Source: Takakia lepidozioides (taxonomy: Eukaryota > Streptophyta > Takakiopsida > Takakiales > Takakiaceae). Taken from it: a stretch of 64,000 nucleotides of DNA. Location of the stretch: the NCBI GenBank assembly GCA_030704615.1, contig CM060733.1, forward strand, positions 63,674,001 to 63,738,000, in the 5' to 3' direction. A program made the translations under genes and the position numbers. Shown here piece after piece: positions 11,851-21,402 of the stretch. The notes under the pieces are model-generated. The model was given only the letters and a program-made list of their open reading frames with translations. It was not told the DNA's origin and searched no databases. Position 1 is the stretch's first letter; each line of letters opens with the position of its first letter.

Positions 11851-12655
11851 TCATTAGGAGCAAGGCTTCTCTTGCTCTTCATCTAGTTCTTCATCTTGCT
11901 CTTCATCTAGCTCATTTGCTTAGTTTCCTCTTGTTGTAGTGCTTGCTAGTTTTTGGCTTGAGGAGGGGCTAGATCCTAGGGAGTGAAGCTTGAAACTCCC
12001 TAGTTAGATAGAATTCTTGAGAGCTAAGGCAAGAGACCTAGCTTGTGGGCCATTTTCATTTGTGAAGGAAGAGGGCAATTTCATGTGGATGAAAGTGACT
12101 TGTGGACGAGTAAGAGGGGCTGGTATGGACTTATGGACAAGAGCCCAAGTGAAGCCCGCATAGAGTACCATTACTTGAGTTGATAATGCATCCCAAACAC
12201 TCTTGCATTGAAAGGTTGATCCCATCTTACCATTTCACTACTTATGTATGTGATTCATTTATTTTCCAAGCAAAGCTTGAAGTCTTTCAAATAGGCTATG
12301 GGGTTCTTCCCCTTGTCAATCATAGACATGAAAATAGTGGGATTCCACAATGCATGCTCCTCTTTTGAGGGCCTAAATGAAGAAGGAATCTTGGTGTTTT
12401 TGGTTACTAATTTGGAATATAGCCAGCTCTGGAAAAGGAAGGCCAGCAGGCTGGATCTATGATATAAGGCCACTATAAGGCCACAATGTACTAATCCCCC
12501 CCCCCCCCCCCCCCACAAGCAAGCCATGGAGGCCTAGGGGAGGGTGGATTGTTATTTTTTTTGTCTTGGGGTTTGGGCGGGCTCAATTTGCTTGACAGCA
12601 GCTGCCCCAAAGTTGCGAGCAGCCCGGGAGGAGCCCGGGTGTTAGCCGTGTTTGG
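11851..12655. other. No gene recognised; poly-C tract
   Basis: Spacer with a CTTGCTCTTCATCTAG micro-repeat near 11870-11915 and a poly-C run at about 12497-12513. The ORFs here have no recognisable domains. Confidence 0.45.
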
Positions 12656-12659
12656 CCCA

Positions 12660-14213
12660 ATTTCACATCAAAAAACAAGCAGAGAGGGGGGCCAAAACAG
12701 CATGCGTTGCCGCACACTGTTTGAGCTTCTAATAAGGGGTAGATTCAACCTGCCAGAGTGGCCCTAGGTGCCCGATTTTCTCATCAAAAAATAAGCAAAA
12801 AAGGGGGCTCAAACAGTGTGCATTGCCGCACACTGTTTGAGCTTCCAATAAGGGGTGATTTGAACATGGCATAGTGGCCCTGAGTGGCCGATTTTCAGGC
12901 TGTGAAGGGGGCACAAACAGTGTGCATTGCCGCACACTGTTTGAGCTTCCAATAAGGGGTGGATCCAACCTGCCAGAGTGGCCCTAGGTGCCCGATTTTC
13001 ACATCAAAAAACAAGCAAAAAGGGGGCTCAAACAGTGTGTGTTGCCGCACACTGTTTGAGCTTCCAATTCAGGGTGGATTCAACCTGCCACGGTGGCCCC
13101 AGGTGCTCGATTTTCTCATCAAAAAACATGCAAAAAAGGAGGGCTCAAACAGTGTGCGTTGTGCGAATAAGGGGTGATTTGAACATGGCATAGTGGCCCT
13201 GAGTGGCCGATTTTCAAATAAAAAAACAGGCTGGGAAGGGGGCACAAACAGTGTGTGTTGCCGCACACTGTTTGAGCTTCCAATAGGGGGTGGATTCAAT
13301 GTGCCAGAGTGGCCCTAGGTGCCCGATTTTCTCATCAAAAAACAAGTTAAAAAAGGGGGCTCAAACAGTGTGCGTTGCCGCACACTATTTGAGCTTCCAA
13401 TTTATGGTGGATTCAACCGGCCAGAGTGGCCCTAGGTGCCCGATTTTCACATCAAAAAACAAGCAAAAAGTGGGCTCAAACAGTGTGCAGTGCCGCACAC
13501 TGTTAGAGCTTCCAATTCAGGGTGGAGTCAACCTACCAGAGTGGCCCTATGTGGCCGATTTTCACAACAAAAAGCAATCACAAAGGGGGGCTCAAACAGT
13601 GTGCGTTGCTGCACACTGTTTGAGCTTCCAATAAGGGGTATTTACAACCTGCCAGAGTGGGCCCATGGTGGCCGATTTTCACATAAAAAAACAAGCAAAA
13701 AAAGGTGCTCAAACAGTGTGCGTTGCCGCACACTGTTTGAGCTTCCAATTCGGGGTGGATTCAATCTGCCAGAGTGGCCCTATGTGACCGATTTTCACAA
13801 CAAAAAGCAATCACAAAGGGGGGCTCAAACAGTGTGCGTTGCCGCACTCTGTTTGAGCTTCCAAATAGGGGTGGAATGAACCTTACAGAGAGGCCCCTGT
13901 GTGCACGATTTTCACATGGAACAAACAATGACAAGGGGGGCTCAAAAAGTATGCGTTGCCGCACACTGTTGGAGCTTCCAATTCGGGGTGGATTCAACCT
14001 GCCAGAGTGGCCCTGTGTGCACGATTTGCACACCAAAAAACAAAGCAAAAGGGGGGCTCAAACAGTGTGCGTTGACGCACACTGTTTGAGCTGCCAGATA
14101 AGTGTGGATTGAACCTCACAGAGATGCCCTATGTGGCCGATTTTAACATGAAACAAACAATGAGAAGGGGGGCTCAAACAGTGTGCGTTGACGTACACTG
14201 TTTGAGCTTCGAA
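12660..14213 (+). repeat. ~117-bp satellite with a perfect long hairpin per unit
   Basis: About 14 tandem units of 95-118 bp. Each has a hairpin core whose arms GCTCAAACAGTGTGCG and CGCACACTGTTTGAGC are separated by TTGC. Cores start near 12807, 13026, 13143, 13359, 13474, 13590, 13709, 13823, 13940, 14057 and 14172, with variants at about 12690, 12911 and 13242. Between hairpins each unit has CCAGAGTGGCCCTAGGTG and GATTTTC...CATCAAAAAACAA. The array resumes at 25578, beyond the inserted transposon. Confidence 0.92.
14202..14213 (+). repeat. Left target-site duplication (TTGAGCTTCGAA)
   Basis: The 12-bp word is identical to 25566-25577. Other satellite units read TTGAGCTTCCAA or TTGAGCTGCCAG at this place, so the shared TTCGAA variant supports duplication of one target site. 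The true duplication could be 9-12 bp. Confidence 0.75.
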
Positions 14214-14335
14214 CAGGGATGCCTCGGCGTGAGCCTGGTCACGTGAGCGCGTGAGCGCGACTGCGCTCACGCCACGTCACCTTGCGCAAATGCCACGTCA
14301 CGGGGCTCAGTCCACGTCATCACACGTGGAGGCCG
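14214..14335 (+). repeat. Left terminal inverted repeat and subterminal CCACGTCA motifs
   Basis: The GGCGTGAGC ... CACGTGAGCGCG block (about 14226-14251) matches the reverse complement of the right end at roughly 85 percent over ~30 bp. The outermost ~10 bp match poorly. Inward lie GCTCACGCCACGTCAC, TGCCACGTCAC and TCCACGTCATC, probable transposase-binding repeats (inference). Confidence 0.65.
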
Positions 14336-14910
14336 AGTCACCACGCACCCAGAAAGAAGTGGAGTGTATTCCCGCGGATTGGCACCCTTTACCGCGGAAA
14401 CAAGCTGGACGACATAATAAAAGGCATTGAATAAATGATGGATGAATGTACAGTTGGATGATAAACAGATGGATGAGTTTGAAAAATCTATGTAGATGGA
14501 TGAATGACGGATGGATAAGAGTAAAATGGATGAATGTATAATGGATGTTGAGCAATGACAAAAATTCATGACAGGAAGATGCATGACCAAATCTTTTGAC
14601 GAATGCACAAAGTATATGAAATGAGTGTGGAAGGTTTGTGGGGTGGATTAAAGAGTACAGAGGATGAATGTACAATGGATGTTGTACAAAGGAAGCTTTC
14701 ATGAATGGAGCACGCATGAATACAGTGTAGATGAATGCACAATGGATATGAGAAGAGTCAGGAAGGTTTGTGAGATGGATTCATACATATAGCAATTTAA
14801 ACGAAAGTTGATTCTGTGATTATTATTTGTTCTAAAGGAACAACTACGGTAGAGTAAGGGGATTCAACGTTTTCCAGATAATATGAAAATGAATATTAAA
14901 AGAATACAGT
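14336..14910. other. Left non-coding arm of the transposon
   Basis: Low-complexity, ATGGATGAATG-rich sequence (about 14420-14760) with no credible gene. It separates the left terminus from the 3' end of the ParB-methyltransferase gene. Confidence 0.5.
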
Positions 14911-17900
14911 TCAGTCTGACTCAGAGTCAGTACAATGTATCCCCTCTTCCTCTGCATCTAAGTCTAAGTATTTTAGAACACCGGATCCACGCTGGATACA
15001 CCTACGGCTGGCCACTAAAAAGTCAGGGGATAGGGACTCGGACGCGTGAAGTGCCATTGCTTCGGCATAAACAGGGAGCAGAAAATTGGAAAGGGGGCTG
15101 TCGAAAACAGACTCGCCAGAAATGACTGTATCTCCTGAAGATCCACCGCTGGCTTTCCTGAAAGACAGCCTGAAAAAGTTATTACTGTAACTTTGATGTT
15201 ATCGAGAAATTGAGTATGACTCCCAAAGAGGGTTTAGCACTTACTCACATGAAAAGTCGTTGTCGACCTGCTTATCTTCGGGATCGTCATCATTTCGAAT
15301 ATGAATCCGATCAGTCTGTGTGCCTGAAGTGGAGCCAGACAAAAGGGGGAGGAGCACTGTGTTGTAGAGGTCAGAATCACCCTCCATACCAAAAAGGCTT
15401 CTTCCGCCTGCCTTGCATGCGTGGTAAGTTGCTCCTGCACCAGACAGGAGAACATAAGCAGTTTGGAGGAGGGGATTTAAGCAGATGAAACTGTTGAAAG
15501 GAAACCAATTCGGAAGGGAGAAAACGAACCTGTGGACACAGAAAGATCGACCACCCGTGCAGAGCGGTGGCTGCATGACTCCAGCAGTATTTGCATGAAT
15601 GCTGGTGACTTTTCCTTTGCACCTCTCCAGGGAGTGCCATCTGGTCTCTTCAGAGTCTGACTGGACTGCATGAAGTTGTACAAAATGTCATCGACATGGG
15701 GCTCATAGGGGGGGTTGACGAAACAACCCTGGTCAGAAATCTCAAAGCTGCGGATGGAGGATGGTGTCTTTGATGTGCGAATCCTCCGCAGGCAGATCGC
15801 CTCGAACATCCTCGTCTGCCAAAGATAGCAGGTTAGTGTGGTAAACACAATCTAAAGTGGAAGTGTGTACATCGGCTATTCAGAACTCTGACACCAAAAA
15901 ACCATGAATCGTTGATGATCGGTGTCGATCATAAAACATTCTACTAGAGTGGAGCTGCAGAGAAAATTGAAACTCATGATCAAAGCATAAGCAGAAGGCA
16001 GACGGCATACCAGCTGACCAGGGAAACCCCCTTTCACAAGGTAGAGGCTGTTCACACAATTCCATGTGCGCAAAACTTCAAACCCTGAAGACTTGAGGTA
16101 TGATGCCAATGCCCGACGACTATCATTGTCACATGACTGAAAAAGCAGAAGTGTCCCTGCATCAGAGAGGAAATTGTTACAGAACCCGAATACCCAACTC
16201 CAGTAGTTGTCCTCGAATTTGTTCCACCCTGGCGTCTTGCCCTTTGGAAGAACTTCTGGCACAGCCTGGCCATCCGGGATGTCGAGAATGACAATGTCGG
16301 CCGCATAAGTTTTCTGCACACCGCACACGAAGGTGGGACCTGTGCTCACCTGCAACAGACATGTTTTTTATAAGAACGATGGCAAGAATGTTTTCAAAGA
16401 ACGAGACTGAAATACTGCCAACGAAACATTCAGAGAAAAAGGAAAGAAAGTGGAATTCTCACCAGATTGAGGAATGAGATTATATTGTCCCAGGTAGGGG
16501 ATGGCACCCCAGTGTATCCTCTCTTTCGACTCTGCATCATCGAAAGCCAACCCTCATTAACAATTTTCATCTCTCCTGCTGAATCAGAACGGGAAGGGTG
16601 TGGCTTGGCATCGAACACGCACTGAAGAGTGCGGGTATATCTTCCAGCACTAAAGTCCTGCCCACTCTCCATCTCCTTTTCATTCTCCTTCCCCTTGTCC
16701 TTTTCCTTCTCTTTGGACTTGTCTTTGTCCTTTGGCTTTGCTGGTGAGATGGCTATGACATCAACAGCCTTGTCTTTTGGTTTGCGGCCCGCCTTCTTTC
16801 CCTTCTGCGGCGTTCCCTGAGCATCAGGCTCCTTGGCAGCCAAGGTTGCTATGTTTCGTTGATACTCTTCGTCAGTCAAAGGCGCCAGCATCTCAGCGTT
16901 ATTGTTCAAGTATTTCATATGCTGTTCTTGAAAGGTCGTGTGCTCAGGTGGGCAGTCAAGGTACCACCCACAGTCTCTGAAGTGAGAAGGACTCCAGTCC
17001 TTCAATATCCCTGCAGTATACATGGTTGGATCGTTTGCAGGGTCCGACCACATGTCAAGATAGTCGGGAATTCCGCTCAGGTGATTTCCTTCCATAAGCA
17101 CATATTTCGTGTACCTGAAAAAAGGAGATGAATCCCAACCCACAAAAGCGCTCAGTGAGTAAGATGCAAGTAGAACAGAAAGAATAAAACATGGATTGAA
17201 ATGGCTCTGACAACTGCTCCAAGGACCTTTCAGGACCACACTACTGCTCCAGATATGAATGTCGTCAACGCCATTCAGAACATTCCATTCCATGACACTG
17301 TAAATACATCCTAATCCAGGTGAATGCAAATAAGCGATTAGAAATGACACAGACATAGAAGTGAATGTCGTCAACGACATTCAAGAATGAAGCCAAATTA
17401 TTACTGAAATGAAGCAAAATCACAGGATGGAAATAAAAAAATTGAGTAAGGAACCATCCAGGAAAACTCAATGCACATTCATAACGAACCTATCACTGAG
17501 GACCTCACAACATCACTGTATGTGAATGGCGTCAACGCCATTCACAAAAATACAAAAAAGAAACCAATTACTTAGCTCCCCAATCCATGAAAATTGAATT
17601 TGTCGTTTTGAATAATACAGACACAGCTGTGAATGTCGTCAACGACATTCACTTTGGATTTCTTAAAACAGAGCTTATCAAGCCTCCATATTCATCGCAA
17701 GAGGAAAAAACAATGCAGAACAACTGAATGTCTGCATTGACATTCAGCAAAATGAAGTGATCAACCCTCATTGTAACCTCTATGGACATTACAAAAATTT
17801 AAATAACCTTGAGGACCACACAACAACTCCGTATGTGAATGTCGTCAACGCCATTCAAGGACATTATCAATTCTAATCAGGGACAATATAATTGCACCCT

Positions 17901-20646
17901 TAGATCCTAACCAGGTGAATTCATATACTCGCTTAAGAATGACTCAGACAAAGAAGTGAATGTCGTCAACGACATTCAATCTGGATCTAAGATTGCAATC
18001 CATATGAAGCCACAATTTTTCCCAAAAAAACAGTAGAGTTTCAAGTATGACATTTCACCTGTACACAACTCGCATCATGGCCCACTCTCCTCCAACCTGA
18101 CTGTCAAAGTCGTTGGACCGTAAAATGTTACCATCTTTGGAGAACTCCCGGAAAAAACAGTATCTCCAGGTGAGACCTCTCCACTTCCTTATGTATGCCT
18201 CCAATGACATTTGGGGAGGGGAAACAATCGCAATGTTCAGGTCCTTCAAAGTCTGATCCAGCACAATGACGGCGCGCTTTTCGAGCTGCAAATAGTATAT
18301 TTGTCAGAATTGCAAAAAAGAAACACATCACATACTTGAAGAGAAGAAACAGCATGTTCGAATACACACCTGACTCCAAAATGTAGCCTTGTGGAGCCAG
18401 TTATCAAACACCAAATCACTGATTCCTTCCACCTTTGTGCCAGGCTGTATGGTGCTCTTTGGGAACTGATTCAAGTCCTTTACTGTTTGATCTGAGTTCC
18501 ATATCTCCAGCCACCTTATTTTTGTTTGTGGGTCGACCATCGATATGGCCAGCCGGTGCAATTTCTCCTGCTGCATCTCCGGATGCACATGCTTGTCATA
18601 GTGTGTTTTGATCTGCTGAAGGAACTCAGGACCAAGTCCAGGATCTACTATTCTAAGCTGCTTTCCGAAGGCTGACATCAATTTGGTTCTTCGCATCTCA
18701 AACTCCTTCTTTATTGCAGCTTCCACACCCTTTGATGTCCTTAGTTCCTCTGGTGTAGTGCGGTAATATTCGGATTTTCCCTTCTCAGCTGCCTCTGCCA
18801 GTTCTTGCTGCATTCATTCAAGTAGTGATTAGCTCCGAAGGGACTCTAAACATGTATTCGAAAAGTAAACAGATTACAGACTCGGGCTTACCGCATACAT
18901 GTACTCCAGAAACGCCTCTCGTGTCAAAGAATACCAAGTGCCTGCAGCTCTTCCTGTTTCGCACTTCTTGATGATATTGGGTGGTAGTACTGTCCGAAAA
19001 TCATCCAGCTTCATCAGACCAATCCTCTGAATTCGGAATAGTGTGTGAACCAAGCTTGTTGTCACATGCGATTTCTCTGTCGATCTGCAAAAACATTGAA
19101 AACATTGCATTCCTTAACACTGTTTTTTGAGGATCAACAAGACACTACAGAGGGAATCAAATCTCCTGGATGACTTACTTGTTCACGTCGTGCATAGCTG
19201 TAAGAAGCCTAGCGATGTCGTTTCCTGGATCCAAAACCATTGCCTCCACAGCAACATGCTTGTCTTTGTCTTTCGAATGGTGTTTCTGAATGTATCCCAT
19301 CCATGCCAGCAATCGGTGGTTGCCGTCCCAGACGTAGAACATGTGGTTGCAAAATTGCTGGGTGTTCTTTCCCATCATGAGGCCCAGCTCGAACTCCTCA
19401 TTGGCATCTTTCCAGCACTCATCCCAGTTATCACTGATCTCTGGAGAAACTAATGTGCTTTTCCCATTTATATCCGTCAGTGACACATAAAAAACTTGTG
19501 CACCAAGTCTATATCCATGCACAAAATCACTCTCCAATTTTGTTATGTCATGGGAAAGAGGTGGACGCACAACAGGCATTGATATCATCCGGCACAGAGG
19601 TATGTCCAGACGCCCTCCAGATACGAGCATGTCCCTTATAACCTCCTGAGAGTTTACCTTCTGGAATGACATGAGTTCTTTCACCTTGTCAAGGTAGTGC
19701 ACTTCGGATTCATCTGCTTCATCTGTATTCTCTGAGCTTTTTGCGGACTCGTCCCCATCTCCAGATCCTTTCCCCTCTGATCCTGTAGGCTTCGACCTCA
19801 CAGTTTTCTGCACGATGCCATTCAGTTCTGACTAAGTGATTTGCAAATAGTGAATGGCGGTAACGACAATCACTCTGTATCAAGGAAACTCACCATGAAT
19901 GGTGTGAAAGAATTCAGCACAATCTACACATGCAAAGCCGAGACTGCCGTATTCAAAACAAAAGTGAGAGCGATAGCGAACGGCGTTAACGACAATCACA
20001 AAAGATAACAACCTGCCGGATCGGTGTTGTGTAATGACATATATGTGCAACTGATTGGCGGCAACGACATTCAGTGTAGTTTAGGGAGAATAGTAAGTGC
20101 AGACTCTCTCTTCAAACACATAGGTACATAAATCTCATGAGCAGAATCGAATGGCGTTAACGACGCTCGCGATTCAGTAGTTCCTGCTAAAGAATGGAAG
20201 AGGAAGGACTCCTTGAAAGGCAATCACACAGACTATATGATAAAACTTACTGGCACCTTCTTAGGTTTTGAAATTTGATCCCCTTCTGCAGCTTTCCTCT
20301 TCCCTCTCACATCTGCTGGAGTTTCTGTCTGCGCAAGGGTTTCTTGACCTTCTTCAGGTTCGGCGTTCCGCGTGCTTCCACCTTCTTCAGTGTCCCTGCG
20401 ATTCATCTCTGCCTCCACAGGCTGGCGCACTCTTATCGCCGACTGTGTCGCAGCCGCTGCCTCAGTCTCCGTCTGCTCTTGTGAATCAGTCTCCGCGTTC
20501 ACCTGCTGCCTTGGCCCTGTGTTCTCCAACAAACGACGCCTCGTCATTTTCTCTCTTGCTCTGCGTCTCTCTCTAAGGGAAGTAAAATAAAGAGACTTTC
20601 TTCTCTTTCGTATTCTAGAAGGAACCCTCTCCAGCTTGACTACCAC
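14911..20646 (-). CDS. ParB/sulfiredoxin-like domain fused to a putative beta-class amino DNA methyltransferase
   Basis: Ten exons (minus): 20646-20251, 19807-19179, 19084-18892, 18807-18370, 18285-18059, 17114-16463, 16349-16011, 15815-15530, 15434-15245, 15169-14911. All introns are GT/AG and all phases agree, giving about 1,202 aa with no internal stop. Residues 1-135 are basic. A ParB/Srx-like region (about 180-345) contains WDGNHRLLAW (292-301), typical of ParB-type DNA- or nucleotide-binding folds. Residues ~740-775 are a Lys/Glu run. The C-terminal third looks like a beta-class N4/N6 methyltransferase: ADIVILDIPDG (catalytic IV-like, 868-871), a LLLF...GFEVLRTWN strand-helix part, KEKSPAFMQILLESCS, then VVDLSVSTGATYHAC (SAM motif I) and FGMEGD. 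SPPQ (574-577) and NPPY (992-995) are alternative catalytic motifs. An alternative start is Met34 (20547). The chain ends in an acidic tail. Function is inferred, not shown. Confidence 0.78.
17257..17977. repeat. Seven ~20-bp palindromes in intron 5 of the ParB-methyltransferase gene
   Basis: Copies close to GAATGTCGTCAACGACATTC start at 17257, 17363, 17524, 17631, 17726, 17837 and 17958, spaced 95-161 bp. All lie in the 944-bp intron 18058-17115. The arms (GAATGTCGT/ACGACATTC) are perfectly complementary in several copies and extend to TGTGAATGGCGT at 17522. The 17726 copy has a different centre but keeps complementary outer arms, so symmetry is conserved more than the exact bases. Confidence 0.9.
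19852..20168. repeat. Four related palindromes in intron 1 of the ParB-methyltransferase gene
   Basis: Imperfect versions of the same motif start at 19852, 19978, 20053 and 20149 (for example GAATGGCGGTAACGACAATC), spaced 75-126 bp, in the intron 20250-19808. The core CGNYAACGAC is kept. I see no copies in exons, in the other introns or elsewhere in the window. Confidence 0.85.
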
Positions 20647-21402
20647 TCTCCCTCTAAGCGCGAAAAGTAGAAAAACGCAGTGACTCCCGATTTCTTGCGG
20701 GATTGCCTGTGTTCTTGCGTGTCTCTAGAAGCATCGGATTCCCTCCCGCGTGACCGTTACACATAGTCGTTTCGTTATTAGTGCACATGCCAGCAATTGG
20801 TGTACAGCTGTTCGTATTCAGTTATGGATGTCTGACGTGTGCCGCCCAAAACAAAACGGCGTGTTCTAAATTATAACTGGTTCAATATTTAAAAAGAACA
20901 GCGAATCCCAGAAATTGATGCGCAGTCTTAAACAAATAAATATAAATGAACGAGAGTTTGATGACAAATTTTGGAATATCATACACGGTCATCCTTGTTA
21001 TCCAAACCCCACATTCGTTGCACATTTGGAACTTTCCAGGTGCGCATGATCATTGGTAGTAGTATATAGATACATTTACTTAATCTGCAATCCCATTCTC
21101 GGATCCTGTGGCATGCTTCCAGGAAGTCGGCTTTGTTATTGGGTTTATTGATGAGGTTCTGATTAACGGTTTAACAGTTGCCGACACTGCCCCTATGGAT
21201 TCTCTGACCACTGGGCCCACAAGAAAAGTAATTAAAATGGACGGCTGCATATCTGGAATGAATAACAGAATATGCACAGTCGTTATCTGAGCTTCCTCCG
21301 CCATATGCTCTGCTCATTCTTCAACTGTGTTCTGGAGACAGCAGTAAACCGATTTACACTAGATCTGCGATAGCAAGGTACAAACATACTCGAGGAAGGA
21401 AG
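20647..21402. promoter_or_regulatory. Divergent intergenic region of the transposon
   Basis: This 756-bp gap separates the start codons of the two divergent genes and should contain both promoters. A TATATA word lies at 21063-21068, 335 bp before the transposase ATG. No other element is clear, so the promoter role rests on gene arrangement. Confidence 0.55.

Noticed and set aside
13290-14112. Satellite-spanning ORFs of 95-147 residues
   Set aside because: Open on both strands because the repeat unit lacks stops in some frames; they follow the satellite period.
12660-14213. CRISPR-like array
   Set aside because: Repeats and spacers are both part of one tandem satellite unit and the genome is eukaryotic.
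15210-15576. ORFs on both strands overlapping exons 8-9 of the ParB-methyltransferase gene
   Set aside because: Plus-strand and other-frame shadows of exons with consistent phase and splice sites.
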